64,000 bases of DNA from Bacillota bacterium (lineage in GTDB: Bacteria; Bacillota; Clostridia; Acetivibrionales; JANLFN01): NCBI GenBank assembly GCA_023421675.1, contig JAEZTC010000013.1, positions 186,001 through 250,000 on the forward strand, written 5' to 3'. Positions 1-9,474 of the stretch are shown in pieces. The notes under the pieces were generated by a model. That model worked only from the letters and a program-made list of their open reading frames with translations. It searched no databases and was not told the origin of the DNA. The position numbers were made by a program, and so were the translations under genes. How positions within the stretch are numbered: position 1 is the first letter of the stretch; every line of letters starts with the position of its first letter.

Positions 1-1173
1 GGCCCGGTTCTTATTGATATACCCATAGATATACAAAATACCGAGATTGATTTTGAATATCCTGAAATGATAGATATCAAAGGTTATAAGCCAACCTATA
101 AAGGGCATCCGGTACAGATCAGGCGAGTTGTGGAAGCTATTGAAAAGGCAGAGGCACCTCTTATATGTGCAGGCGGAGGTGTTATAAATGCCAATGCTTC
201 GGAAGAATTATTGAGCTTTGCAGAGAAATACCGTATACCTGTGGTAAATACGCTTATGGGTATAGGTTCAATACCATTCGAGCATGAGCTTAACATGGGA
301 ATGCTTGGCTCCCATGGAGTATATACGGCAAATTATGCTGTTAACAATTCAGACCTTCTTATACTTTTAGGTGCCAGGGTTGGTGACAGGGCAATGGGTT
401 CTGCTGTTCAAATAGCTAAAAAGGCATCAATAGTCCATATTGATATAGATCCTGCGGAAATAGGTAAAAACATACCTGCAATGATACCTGTTGTCGGTGA
501 TGTTAAAACTGTTCTTGAACAACTGAATGAAGCATCAAACAAGGGTAATACTGAAAACTGGTTAATGACCCTGGAGCAAAAGAAGGCACAACATCCTTTA
601 AAGCATGAAACCCTTTCAAACAATCAATATGTAAGACCTCAATTTGTATTAAAGGAGCTTTCAAGGGCTTCAGCCGATAACACTATAGTAACTACCGAAG
701 TAGGCCAGAATCAGATCTGGACAGCTAACCATTACAGAATTAATAAAGCCCGTACCTTTATATCGTCTGGCGGGTTGGGCACTATGGGTTATGGATTGCC
801 TTCTGCTGTAGGTGCAAAGGTTGGAAATCCAGATAAAAGAGTTATAGTTATAGCAGGCGACGGGAGCTTTCAAATGTCAATGCAGGAACTAGGTACTATA
901 AAGCAAAACAAGCTTGGCATTAAGATTGTTGTTTTCAATAACTCAAGGCTTGGAATGGTAAGGGAGCTTCAAAAGAGAAGCTACTGCGGAAGGTATTCGC
1001 AAGTATATCTTGACGAAAACCCTGACTTTGTGAAACTGGTATCTGCTTATGGCTTTAAAGGTGAAAGCATCCGTAAGAATTCAGAGGTAATACCTGCAAT
1101 AAACAGGATGTTGGCGGATGATGAGACATATCTTCTGGAGTTTATAGTAAACCCTGAAGAATCTACTTTATAA
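1..1173 (+). CDS. ilvB: Acetolactate synthase large subunit, C-terminal part (5' end outside window)
   Basis: The reading frame is open from base 1, so the gene enters from the left; 390 residues of about 550 are visible. It condenses two pyruvates (or pyruvate plus 2-oxobutyrate) with thiamine diphosphate and FAD, the first shared step of valine, leucine and isoleucine synthesis. The visible part opens with the family motif GPVLIDIPIDIQ, followed by the central FAD-binding domain and the C-terminal ThDP domain with GDGSFQMSMQEL and a downstream NN, the metal/ThDP motif. It is followed 43 nt later by the regulatory subunit gene, so the two are probably co-translated. An internal ATG at 67 is not the start, because the conserved motif lies before it. 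Confidence 0.97.
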   Translation, partial: GPVLIDIPIDIQNTEIDFEYPEMIDIKGYKPTYKGHPVQIRRVVEAIEKAEAPLICAGGGVINANASEELLSFAEKYRIPVVNTLMGIGSIPFEHELNMGMLGSHGVYTANYAVNNSDLLILLGARVGDRAMGSAVQIAKKASIVHIDIDPAEIGKNIPAMIPVVGDVKTVLEQLNEASNKGNTENWLMTLEQKKAQHPLKHETLSNNQYVRPQFVLKELSRASADNTIVTTEVGQNQIWTANHYRINKARTFISSGGLGTMGYGLPSAVGAKVGNPDKRVIVIAGDGSFQMSMQELGTIKQNKLGIKIVVFNNSRLGMVRELQKRSYCGRYSQVYLDENPDFVKLVSAYGFKGESIRKNSEVIPAINRMLADDETYLLEFIVNPEESTL

Positions 1174-1216
1174 ATCGGTAATTCAATGCAAATAAACCTT
1201 ATAAGGGGGAATTGAT

Positions 1217-1729
1217 ATGCCTAAGTACATACTTTCTGTATTAGTTGAAAACCACGCAGGTGTTCTTTCAAGAGTTTCCGGGCTTTTCAGCAGAAGGGGC
1301 TTTAATATTGACAGCCTTGCAGTAGGTATTACAGAGAATCCTGACATTTCCAGAATGACAATAGTTGTTAATGGTGATGAATATGTTGTAGAACAGGTTA
1401 CAAAACAGCTTAATAAGCTTATCGATGTTATAAAAATAAAGCAGCTTGACAAAAACGAGTCAATAAGCAGGGAACTGGCACTTATAAAGGTCAGGGCGAC
1501 TGCTGCCACAAGGCCTGAAATAATTCAAATAGTTGAAATATTCAGAGCAAAAATAGTTGATGTTTCCAAAAACACCCTTACTGTTGAAATATCAGGTGGT
1601 ACGGACAAGGTTGCTGCTTTGCTTGATATGCTTGAGCAGTTTGGAATAAAGGAAATAGTAAGAACCGGAACAATCGCTATAGAGCGCGGTAACAAAGTAT
1701 TGAAACCTAACAAAAACGAGGAGGAATAG
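1217..1729 (+). CDS. ilvN: Acetolactate synthase small (regulatory) subunit
   Basis: 170 residues, normal for the family. The N-terminal ACT domain (about 3-78) contains NHAGVLSRVSGLFSRRGFNI, the valine-binding signature; the C-terminal half matches the IlvH/IlvN extension and ends with TGTIAIERG. It binds the large subunit, raises its activity and confers valine feedback inhibition. An AAGGGGG ribosome site precedes the ATG. The stop is only 4 nt before ilvC, which makes an operon almost certain. Confidence 0.97.
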   Translation: MPKYILSVLVENHAGVLSRVSGLFSRRGFNIDSLAVGITENPDISRMTIVVNGDEYVVEQVTKQLNKLIDVIKIKQLDKNESISRELALIKVRATAATRPEIIQIVEIFRAKIVDVSKNTLTVEISGGTDKVAALLDMLEQFGIKEIVRTGTIAIERGNKVLKPNKNEEE

Positions 1730-1733
1730 TATT

Positions 1734-2729
1734 ATGGCAAAAATGTATTATGACAGTGATTGTAATTTAAATCTTATAAAGGGTAAGACTGTTGCAGTTA
1801 TTGGTTATGGAAGTCAGGGCCACGCGCATGCCCAGAATTTAATGGAAAGTGGAATTAATGTAGTTGTAGGTTTGACTCCTACATCTGAAAGAAGAGAACA
1901 GGTTGTAAGTGCTGGTTTAAAGGTACTTGATACAGCTGAAGCTGCAAAGGCTGCTGATATTATAATGATTCTTGTCCCAGATGAAAAACAGTCAATGATT
2001 TATGAAGAAAGTATCAAACCTAATCTTAAAGATGGCGATGTACTGATGTTTGCTCATGGTTTTAACATAAACTACAGCCAGATAGTACCACCGAAATTTG
2101 TTGATGTAATAATGGTCGCTCCCAAGGGACCAGGACATACTGTAAGAAGCCAGTATAAAGAAGGCAAAGGGGTTCCGTCCCTTATAGCCGTACACCAGGA
2201 TGCTTCAGGAAAAGCAAAGGATTATGCACTTGCATATGCTGCTGGAATTGGAGCAGGCAGAGCTGGAATTCTTGAAACTACCTTCAGAGAAGAAACAGAG
2301 ACTGATCTTTTCGGTGAACAGGCAGTTCTTTGCGGTGGTGTAACCGAGTTGATGAAAGCCGGCTTTGAAACACTTGTAAATGCGGGATATCAGCCTGAAA
2401 GTGCTTACTTTGAATGTGTTCACGAGATGAAACTTATAGTTGACCTTATAAACCAGGGCGGTTTCGCGAATATGAGATACTCAATAAGTGATACTGCAGA
2501 GTTTGGTGACTATGTAACAGGCAAAAGAATAATTACTCAAGAGACTAGAAATGAAATGAAAAAAGTACTCCAGGAAATTCAGGACGGAACTTTTGCAACT
2601 AAATGGATTTCTGAGAATAAAGCCGGAGGAAGGGCTCATTTCCTTGGTATGAGAAGGCTTGAATCGGAACATCAGATAGAGAAGGTTGGAGCTGAGCTGA
2701 GAAAGATGATGAGCTGGCTCAAGAAATAA
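1734..2729 (+). CDS. ilvC: Ketol-acid reductoisomerase (class I)
   Basis: 331 residues, the length of the short class I enzymes. Converts 2-acetolactate or 2-aceto-2-hydroxybutyrate to the dihydroxy acid using Mg2+ and NADPH. The Rossmann motif GYGSQGHAHAQNL is near residues 24-36, MVAPKGPGHTVR closes the nucleotide domain, and the knotted C-terminal domain carries EETETDLFGEQ with metal-ligand acidic residues. The AGGAGG site lies in the last codons of ilvN, typical of coupled translation. IlvD and IlvE, needed to finish the pathway, are not in the window. Confidence 0.98.
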   Translation: MAKMYYDSDCNLNLIKGKTVAVIGYGSQGHAHAQNLMESGINVVVGLTPTSERREQVVSAGLKVLDTAEAAKAADIIMILVPDEKQSMIYEESIKPNLKDGDVLMFAHGFNINYSQIVPPKFVDVIMVAPKGPGHTVRSQYKEGKGVPSLIAVHQDASGKAKDYALAYAAGIGAGRAGILETTFREETETDLFGEQAVLCGGVTELMKAGFETLVNAGYQPESAYFECVHEMKLIVDLINQGGFANMRYSISDTAEFGDYVTGKRIITQETRNEMKKVLQEIQDGTFATKWISENKAGGRAHFLGMRRLESEHQIEKVGAELRKMMSWLKK

Positions 2730-2773
2730 TTAATTTTGTTTAAGCATTAGCATTTGAAGGGGAGGATGATTTT

Positions 2774-4303
2774 ATGCCTGCAAAAATTAAAATATTCGAT
2801 ACTACATTAAGAGACGGGGAACAAACACCAGGGGTAAATCTTAATATACAGGAAAAGCTTGAGATAGCAAGGCAACTGCAGCGTCTTGGTGTTGATGTAA
2901 TCGAGGCAGGCTTTGCCATCGCTTCTCCAGGGGATTTTGAAGCCATTAAGGCAATATCTCAGAATATAAAGGGTGTTACTATTGCAAGCTTGTGCAGAGC
3001 TGTTGAAAAGGACATAGACAGGGCGTGGGAAGCTGTTAAATTTGCTGAAATGCCACGCATTCATACCTTCATTGCAACTTCTGACATTCATATGAAGTAT
3101 AAGCTGAAGATGACTGAGGATGAGGTATATGAAAGAGCTATTGCGATGGTCAAATATGCAAAAAACTACTGTGAAAACGTTGAGTTTTCCGCAGAAGATG
3201 CTACAAGAAGCAATCCCGAGTTCCTTTATAAAATAGTTGAGGGTACTATTGCTGCCGGAGCAACAGTAGTCAATATACCCGACACAGTTGGCTACACAAC
3301 TCCTGCGGAGTTTGGAAAACTGATATATAATATAAGAAGCAATGTAAAGAATATTGATAAAGCTGAAATCAGTGTCCACTGTCATAATGACCTTGGATTG
3401 GCCGTTTCAAACAGTCTTGCGGCGATTATTAATGGTGCGATTCAGGTGGAATGCACAATAAACGGTCTCGGAGAGAGAGCTGGAAATGCTGCACTTGAAG
3501 AAATCATAATGGGACTTGAAACCAGGCAGGATTTCTATAACATAGGACACAATATAGATACAAAGCAAATATATAGAACAAGCAAGCTTATTACAAACTA
3601 TACGGGTGTTGTTGTACAGCCTAATAAGGCTATTGTAGGGTCTAATGCATTTGCACATGAGTCAGGCATTCACCAGCATGGAGTACTTTCAGAAAAAAGT
3701 ACCTATGAGATAATGACACCCGAGTCTATTGGGCTTACACAGAATAGAATGATACTTGGCAAACTTTCAGGTAAGCATGCATTTGAGGAAAGATTAAAGG
3801 AGCTGGGATATTCCCTCTCTCAGGATGAAATTGCAAAAGCTTTTGAGAAATTCAAACAGCTTGCCGATAAGAAAAAGGAAGTTACCGACAGGGATATTGA
3901 AGCACTTGCAGGAGAAAATGTACTTGAAGTAGCTGAAATATATAATCTTGACAGCTTCCAGATAAACAGTGGTAATAAGACTATATCTACAGCGATGGTT
4001 TCTTTGATCAGAAATGGGAACGTAATAACCGAAGCGGCAACAGGTGATGGACCGGTTGATGCAGCATTCAACGCAATTGAACGTGCATCAGGTGTTAGCC
4101 TTGAACTTGAGGATTATGGCCTAAGAGCTGTTACTGAAGGTAAGGACGCACTTGGTGAAGTTACGGTTAAGGTGCTGCGTAATGATAATAGATTTATAGG
4201 CAGGGGAATAAGCACAGATATTATGGAAGCCAGTGTTAAGGCATATTTAAATGCTATTAACAGAGCTATAAGCGATCTGGGCGAAGTAATAATAAACAGG
4301 TAG
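2774..4303 (+). CDS. leuA: 2-Isopropylmalate synthase
   Basis: 509 residues, as in the long bacterial LeuA type. Joins acetyl-CoA to 2-oxoisovalerate, the first leucine-specific step. The TIM barrel starts with DTTLRDGEQTPGV (catalytic Arg/Asp) and holds HCHNDLGLAVSN (metal His ligands) and GERAGNAALEE; a linker leads to the C-terminal LeuA allosteric domain (about 365-505), which binds leucine for feedback inhibition. SD GGGGAGG precedes the ATG. It sits between ilvC and cimA, so pyruvate is channelled to both leucine and isoleucine from one transcript. Confidence 0.97.
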   Translation: MPAKIKIFDTTLRDGEQTPGVNLNIQEKLEIARQLQRLGVDVIEAGFAIASPGDFEAIKAISQNIKGVTIASLCRAVEKDIDRAWEAVKFAEMPRIHTFIATSDIHMKYKLKMTEDEVYERAIAMVKYAKNYCENVEFSAEDATRSNPEFLYKIVEGTIAAGATVVNIPDTVGYTTPAEFGKLIYNIRSNVKNIDKAEISVHCHNDLGLAVSNSLAAIINGAIQVECTINGLGERAGNAALEEIIMGLETRQDFYNIGHNIDTKQIYRTSKLITNYTGVVVQPNKAIVGSNAFAHESGIHQHGVLSEKSTYEIMTPESIGLTQNRMILGKLSGKHAFEERLKELGYSLSQDEIAKAFEKFKQLADKKKEVTDRDIEALAGENVLEVAEIYNLDSFQINSGNKTISTAMVSLIRNGNVITEAATGDGPVDAAFNAIERASGVSLELEDYGLRAVTEGKDALGEVTVKVLRNDNRFIGRGISTDIMEASVKAYLNAINRAISDLGEVIINR

Positions 4304-4334
4304 TATATGTAAGGAATGTGAGGTGGTGCAGGAG

Positions 4335-5903
4335 ATGAAAAGAATATTAATATATGATTCTACTTTAAGAGATGGTGCACAGGCTCAAGGTATTTCCTAC
4401 ACCGTTATGGATAAGCTTAAAATAGTTGAAAAGCTTGACAGACTGGGGGTAAGCTACATTGAAGCTGGAAACCCAGGCTCTAACCCAAAAGACCTTGAAT
4501 TCTTTGAGAGAGCATCTAAAATTAATTTCAAGCATTCAAAGATTATTGCTTTTGGCAGTACCAGAAGAGTCGGAATTAACGTGGGGGATGACCCGTTTGT
4601 GAACTCCCTGCTTAAGGCTGATACTCCTGCAGTAGCAATATTTGGTAAAAGCTGGGATTTTCATGTTACTGACATTTTGAAAACTTCTCTTGAAGAAAAT
4701 CTTAATATGATATATGATACAATTGCCTTTTTTAGAGAAAAGGGCAAAGAGGTTGTATTTGACGCAGAACATTTTTTTGACGGTTATAGGGCAAATCCGG
4801 AGTATGCAATGATGACACTGCAAAAAGCATATGAAGCAGGAGTTTCAAGTATTTGCCTTTGTGACACAAACGGAAGTACATTCCCGTTTGATATCTATGA
4901 AATTACAGGTCTTGTTGCAAAGAGATTTAATGTTGATATAGGAATACATTGCCATAATGATAATGGCACTGCAGTCGCAAACTCCATAATGGGTGTTCAG
5001 GCAGGTGCTGTACAGGTACAGGGTACGATTAACGGCTTTGGAGAACGATGTGGGAATGCTAACCTTTGTACAATAATTCCTAACCTGCAATTAAAGCTGG
5101 GCTATAGCTGTATACCTGATGAAAGTATGAAGCTGCTTACTCCTATTGCCAGAACAATAAGCGAGATTGCGAACATCGTAAACGATGAGAGGTCTCCTTA
5201 TGTCGGAAGATTTGCTTTTGCTCACAAGGCCGGAATGCATGCAGATGCCGTTAACAAAAACAGCGATGCATATGAGCATATAGATCCTTCTGTGGTAGGG
5301 AATGAAAGAAAGTTTTTGATGTCGGAGGTCGCAGGCAGAAGTGCTGTACTGCATCTGATAAATGATGTTGATCAAAGTATTAAAAAGGATTCACCTGAAA
5401 CTGCAGTAATTCTCGATAAGCTTAAAGAGCTTGAGCATGAAGGCTATCAATATGAAGGTGCTGAAAGTTCATTTGAACTGGTAATAAGAAAGATTCTTGG
5501 TAAATATAAGCCTTTCTTTGATTTGCGGGAGTTTAAGGTAATTGTAAACGAACCTTCGGTAGACAGCGTAAATTCATCTGCAATGGTTAAAATAAAGGTT
5601 GATGGAGAAGATGAAATTTCAGCGGCTGAGGGAGACGGTCCTGTCAACGCACTTGATAAAGCCATCAGAAGAGCACTTGAAAGGTTTTACCCTAATATTA
5701 AGGAAATGAAACTTACTGACTACAAGGTTAGGGTATTGGATTCAAAGTCTGCTACCGCAGCTCAGGTTAGGGTTCTTATAGAGTCTACAGACAGTGACCA
5801 GACATGGACTACCATTGGCGTATCAACTGACATTATTGATGCCAGCTGGAAGGCCTTGGTGGATTCAATAGAATATAAACTAATCAAGGATGCGCATCAG
5901 TAA
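4335..5903 (+). CDS. cimA: (R)-citramalate synthase
   Basis: 522 residues. A LeuA paralogue of the CimA/LeuA-type-2 family that condenses acetyl-CoA with pyruvate to citramalate, giving 2-oxobutyrate for isoleucine without threonine deaminase. Seen: DSTLRDGAQAQGI at the N-terminus, HCHNDNGTAVANS, GFGERCGNANL, and a C-terminal allosteric domain from about 400. The start is taken as ATG 4335 because AGGTGG at 4321 is spaced 8 nt from it; a GTG at 4323 lies inside that site. Citramalate could in principle be a homoserine-pathway side branch enzyme, but next to ilvBNC/leuA the isoleucine role is the strong reading. Confidence 0.93.
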   Translation: MKRILIYDSTLRDGAQAQGISYTVMDKLKIVEKLDRLGVSYIEAGNPGSNPKDLEFFERASKINFKHSKIIAFGSTRRVGINVGDDPFVNSLLKADTPAVAIFGKSWDFHVTDILKTSLEENLNMIYDTIAFFREKGKEVVFDAEHFFDGYRANPEYAMMTLQKAYEAGVSSICLCDTNGSTFPFDIYEITGLVAKRFNVDIGIHCHNDNGTAVANSIMGVQAGAVQVQGTINGFGERCGNANLCTIIPNLQLKLGYSCIPDESMKLLTPIARTISEIANIVNDERSPYVGRFAFAHKAGMHADAVNKNSDAYEHIDPSVVGNERKFLMSEVAGRSAVLHLINDVDQSIKKDSPETAVILDKLKELEHEGYQYEGAESSFELVIRKILGKYKPFFDLREFKVIVNEPSVDSVNSSAMVKIKVDGEDEISAAEGDGPVNALDKAIRRALERFYPNIKEMKLTDYKVRVLDSKSATAAQVRVLIESTDSDQTWTTIGVSTDIIDASWKALVDSIEYKLIKDAHQ

Positions 5904-6177
5904 CCTTTTTGGGAGAAAAACATTGGAGCTTGTTTGTAAAATAATTAAAGACAGAAAAATATTAAAAGAAGTTAAGGTTACAAAAAGCGAAGATATGCTA
6001 TTCAGGGATGCACTTGAAGAAAGTCTTATTGATGGCTGCAGGCTGCTGGACATACAGGTCCCTGTGTGGCTTAAGAAAAATACAACAGAACTGGCATTGT
6101 ACCGATTTACTTTTTTCTCTAATGAACAATTCCTTGAGGAAGTAAAGTTTGACAGGTTTGAAATAAGACTTGTGTGA
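5890..6177 (+). CDS. Small conserved-type protein of unknown function overlapping cimA
   Basis: 95 residues beginning 14 nt inside the end of cimA. A TTG at 5923 is a possible later start. I do not recognise a family. The protein is charged and soluble with no membrane segment or signal; it contains two short K/E-rich stretches and ends FDRFEIRLV. Its overlap with cimA implies the same transcript, so a link to branched-chain amino acid synthesis is possible but unproven. Confidence 0.6.
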   Translation: MRISNLFGRKTLELVCKIIKDRKILKEVKVTKSEDMLFRDALEESLIDGCRLLDIQVPVWLKKNTTELALYRFTFFSNEQFLEEVKFDRFEIRLV

Positions 6178-6204
6178 TTAAAAACTATTTATCGTCTATA
6201 TAAC

Positions 6205-6237
6205 ATTCACCTCTCATATTATTATAGGGAGGTGAAT
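6205..6237 (+). promoter_or_regulatory. Hairpin that buries the ribosome-binding site of the L,D-transpeptidase gene
   Basis: ATTCACCTC at 6205-6213 is the exact reverse complement of GAGGTGAAT at 6229-6237; a G-U and a C-G pair extend it to 11 bp with an 11-nt loop. The 3' arm contains the whole Shine-Dalgarno sequence GGGAGGTG for the TTG start at 6242. As RNA this would block initiation. It also could act as a weak terminator, but no U-run follows. Confidence 0.6.
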
Positions 6238-6241
6238 ATCT

Positions 6242-6946
6242 TTGAGGGCCAGATTATTCCTTACTATAACAATAATATCCCTTTTGATACTCGGTGCTGC
6301 ACAAGCCTGTGCAGATTTTATAGAAGAAAGAAATTTTGCAGTAAAGAATACTATAACATCAAATAAGACTCAGTATTCTATTCTTATTGAGGTTGAAGAC
6401 AACATTCTATATCTGCTGCAAGACGGTAAATGTATTAAGACTTATCCTGTCGCATCCGGGAGATCCGGGCACCCATCACCTATCGGCTATTGGAAGATAA
6501 TTGACAAGAGTGACTGGGGCGAAGGCTTCGGCGGAAGATGGATGGGGCTTAATGTACCCTGGGGTACGTATGGTATTCATGGTACATCAAAGGAGAATAC
6601 AATAGGGTCACCCGCAAGTGCAGGCTGCATACGAATGTACAATGATGATGTGGCAAAGCTTTATGACATAGTGCCAGTCGGAACACCCGTTACAATAGTG
6701 AACGGAAGATTCGGTCCTTTCGGACAGGGCTTTTCCACCATTTACCCTGGTGACAGAGGAGCCGATGTAATGGAAATACAGCGAAGGCTTAAGGACCTTG
6801 GGTATTATGAAGGTGTTCAGGATGGAATATATGAGGATGACTTGAAAAAGGCAGTCCACAGATTCCAGAAGGACCATAAATTAAAGGTAAAAAATGAAAT
6901 AACAAAGGAAGACTGGACTGCAATGGGTTTCAGGGAGTTTGAGTGA
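6242..6946 (+). CDS. Secreted L,D-transpeptidase (YkuD) with peptidoglycan-binding domain
   Basis: 234 residues from a TTG start chosen for its GGGAGGTG site. Residues 1-24 form a signal peptide. The YkuD domain (about 45-153) shows the catalytic motif with HGTS and SAGCIRMYNDD (His and nucleophilic Cys). A PG_binding_1 repeat follows (about 165-230: DRGADVMEIQRRLKDLGYY). It would cross-link or modify cell-wall peptides outside the membrane, either in vegetative wall or spore cortex. Its start site is inside the hairpin at 6205-6237. It ends 1 nt from the convergent gene at 6948 with no clear terminator between. Confidence 0.9.
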   Translation: MRARLFLTITIISLLILGAAQACADFIEERNFAVKNTITSNKTQYSILIEVEDNILYLLQDGKCIKTYPVASGRSGHPSPIGYWKIIDKSDWGEGFGGRWMGLNVPWGTYGIHGTSKENTIGSPASAGCIRMYNDDVAKLYDIVPVGTPVTIVNGRFGPFGQGFSTIYPGDRGADVMEIQRRLKDLGYYEGVQDGIYEDDLKKAVHRFQKDHKLKVKNEITKEDWTAMGFREFE

Positions 6947-6947
6947 G

Positions 6948-8189
6948 TTACATATTCAACGAATTTATATAATCCACAAGCTGTACGCCTCCTGATATGT
7001 TAACTCCTATCATAATTAGCAGGTAAACACATGTAAGACCAAATACAACCTTTTTACCCATCGGTGAGGTTGTATTTTTTATTAGATAACCTATTATAAG
7101 AATCTGGGCAAAGGAATGATGCAGTGAATAAAGGAAGGCTTCCTTAAGCCCGTATTGTATCCCAACGTGGAGCAGTATGTTAAATATCAATATCGCCAAG
7201 GGTGCAAGCAAAAGCTTGTCCTTCAGCTTTATTCCCTTAACACTGGCAGCCGCAATTCCAGCGATCCATATGCACATTGCCGCAATAATCAGTACATTGG
7301 CACTTGGTACAAATGAGATTGCCTTTCCCTGGAGCTGCCCGAAAGGTGACTGATTAACGGTATCTAAATAAAAATAGGCTGAACCGAAAATTGAATAGAA
7401 ACCTCTTTTCGCTGCAGATAGAAGTGCATAATGGTCAGAAAAATTCTCAGGGCTTCCTATAAACACTTTAAAAAAGTGAGGGAAAAATACTCCCCTTATA
7501 GGAAGAAGCAGAATAATGCCAGCAAGGCCGGCACCTGATATAAGCATAAGTTTTATCCTGTTTATAAAGCTTTTGTTTATAAAGAAAGCAATAATTACCC
7601 ATATTGCAAAGTTTGTTATAGTGATGCCGCCAGCCAGTATTCCAAGTATAATTAGACTTTTAGGCTTATTATTCAATGCACACCAAAGCGAAGCAATCAA
7701 TATTGTGCCGCTTAATATGTAGCTTTCCACAATAAAGGTATAAAGAAGGACTGCTGATGAAAATGCATAAATTATTACAAGCAAATTTACCTTAATTATT
7801 GGGAGTTTTAGGTTTTCCCTCAGTAATTTGAAAAGGAACAAAAGGCCAAGAAAGCTGACCAAAAGCTGTCCTAGAACTATTATTAAATAATGTGACGGAA
7901 CACTTAAATCACCGAAAAAAACATGTTCTATACTTGTTGCATAATGAGCAAATGCAATTAGGAGAGGATGTTTGACTATTCTGTCGGTATTGTCCAGTTC
8001 TATTGAGTAAATATGATTCACATAGTAGCTGTCATCCATTGAAAAAAACCGGTCATTATTTGTTCCGGGATTTATTTGATACGCTCCGCTGTTTATAAAA
8101 ACAATCAAGCTTAATATGTAAACTCCAAGTATTATAGCAATAGTAATACCTGTAGAAATCTTTTCCGCTTTTTTCAAAACAATCTCCAA
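6948..8189 (-). CDS. Polytopic membrane protein, possible GT-C type glycosyltransferase
   Basis: 413 residues with about ten hydrophobic helices spread over the whole length. The first extracytoplasmic loop holds MDDSYYVNHIYS and KHPLL; an Asp in loop 1 followed by an H-P motif is what GT-C lipid-sugar glycosyltransferases show, but the match is from memory and weak. It stands alone, convergent with the L,D-transpeptidase and divergent from the zinc-ribbon gene pair. Function is not assigned. Confidence 0.7.
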   Translation of the reverse strand: MEIVLKKAEKISTGITIAIILGVYILSLIVFINSGAYQINPGTNNDRFFSMDDSYYVNHIYSIELDNTDRIVKHPLLIAFAHYATSIEHVFFGDLSVPSHYLIIVLGQLLVSFLGLLFLFKLLRENLKLPIIKVNLLVIIYAFSSAVLLYTFIVESYILSGTILIASLWCALNNKPKSLIILGILAGGITITNFAIWVIIAFFINKSFINRIKLMLISGAGLAGIILLLPIRGVFFPHFFKVFIGSPENFSDHYALLSAAKRGFYSIFGSAYFYLDTVNQSPFGQLQGKAISFVPSANVLIIAAMCIWIAGIAAASVKGIKLKDKLLLAPLAILIFNILLHVGIQYGLKEAFLYSLHHSFAQILIIGYLIKNTTSPMGKKVVFGLTCVYLLIMIGVNISGGVQLVDYINSLNM

Positions 8190-8564
8190 TCGATGGTGTG
8201 ATTTATTAAATTACCAAATTAAATTATATATTTTAGAAGTTTATTATTCAACAATACATTTTTCAAAAATGGAGTATGTGTATATTATTTCCTTAATGTA
8301 ATATGTTCTAAATGATATTCATATAATTTCAAGTGCAGCAGTTGATGTAACAGCGGGGATTAGAAATTAAAGACGGAAAAGTGTTATATATTCTAGGAGG
8401 ACTTTTTCAGTTTGTGGAGAATTATAATTATTAATGTATAAGTATACCTTAATGTAAAGTACTTTCCTGGTAAGGTACGTTGTACCTGAACATATCAATT
8501 TTCGAATGAAAGAAACTTATTAAAAGAAAATCAACAATGTTAAAAATATCAGAGGGGGGAAGTA
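8190..8564. other. 375-nt intergenic region, divergent promoters
   Basis: AT-rich spacer between the divergent membrane-protein gene and the zinc-ribbon gene. It holds a short palindrome AGGTAC-GTT-GTACCT (8473-8487), a possible operator or hairpin, and an AGGAGG at 8395-8400 with no sizable ORF behind it. No recognisable riboswitch class or RNA gene was found. Confidence 0.4.
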
Positions 8565-9410
8565 ATGAGTAACTATAGTTTTTGTGAACAATGCGGTAAG
8601 CCGCTTTCAGAGAACACTAAGTTCTGTCCTGAATGCGGCTGGAAGGTTCCGGCCGAAGCTTCGAATGTTGAAAACCCGGCAGTTCAAAAGCAGCCTGAAC
8701 CGGTAGCTGCAGGTAATAGTACATCATATGCACCTAATAATTTTAATACTAATCAATACTCAAGTAATACTTATGCTGGGAACACTTATCAAGCAAATCA
8801 GCAATTCCAGCAAAATCAACAATTTCAAGGCAACCCTCAGTATCAGGGCGGCCAGCAGTTCCAAAACCAATTCCCGAATAATCAGCAACAATACCCTGGC
8901 ATGCCTTATCCGGGAAATAACTATGTGCCTAATAATTATGCACCAAAACCCAAAAAAAGCTCTGCTCCAATAATTATTACAGTTGTAATTATTGCCTTAT
9001 TGGCTATAGCCGCTGTATTATATTTTGTAGTACTTAAGCCTGGATCAGGTATAAAGGCGGAAGATCTTCAAGGCAGCTGGAAGGGGAACCTTACTATAAC
9101 AGATATAAAAGGTGAAGAGGCATCGTCTGAAAATATGAACAAACCTGTTACAATGACCGGTGAGCTTGATATTTCTAGCAATGGAAAGGGTAATGCTACA
9201 TTAACTATTGAATCGAGTGATGACAAGGGCACGGTAACCTATTCAGGCGGAGATATAAAGATAATAGTAACAGAGGGCGGCGGTACAATTACCTTTGATG
9301 GCTCTGTAGAAAAGAGCGGCGGACAATATGTTGCTTCAGGTAAATTTACCGGTACCATGGAAGAACTTAAAATAACCGGTACATGGAAGATGACCAAATC
9401 TGCTAATTGA
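8565..9410 (+). CDS. Zinc-ribbon membrane protein with Asn/Gln-rich linker and C-terminal extracytoplasmic domain
   Basis: 281 residues. An N-terminal zinc ribbon has Cys7, Cys10, Cys21 and Cys24 (CEQCGKPL...FCPECGW). Residues about 38-125 are low-complexity, rich in N, Q, Y and P. One membrane helix (about 131-155) follows a KPKKSS stretch, so the ribbon is cytoplasmic, and the last 120 residues, ending TGTWKM, resemble a small beta-rich domain on the outside. SD AGGGGGG precedes the ATG. The next gene has the same ribbon-plus-linker plan and the same length. No function known to me; a sensor or scaffold role is a guess. Confidence 0.8.
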   Translation: MSNYSFCEQCGKPLSENTKFCPECGWKVPAEASNVENPAVQKQPEPVAAGNSTSYAPNNFNTNQYSSNTYAGNTYQANQQFQQNQQFQGNPQYQGGQQFQNQFPNNQQQYPGMPYPGNNYVPNNYAPKPKKSSAPIIITVVIIALLAIAAVLYFVVLKPGSGIKAEDLQGSWKGNLTITDIKGEEASSENMNKPVTMTGELDISSNGKGNATLTIESSDDKGTVTYSGGDIKIIVTEGGGTITFDGSVEKSGGQYVASGKFTGTMEELKITGTWKMTKSAN

Positions 9411-9474
9411 CATTAAATAATGCTCAACAAGATAATGGCTATTTAAATAAATTCATGAAAGGGGTATTTTTTGT

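Noticed and set aside
2807..3385. 192-codon ORF antisense to leuA
   Set aside because: Lies wholly inside a conserved gene, has Cys/Ile-rich shadow composition and no ribosome site.
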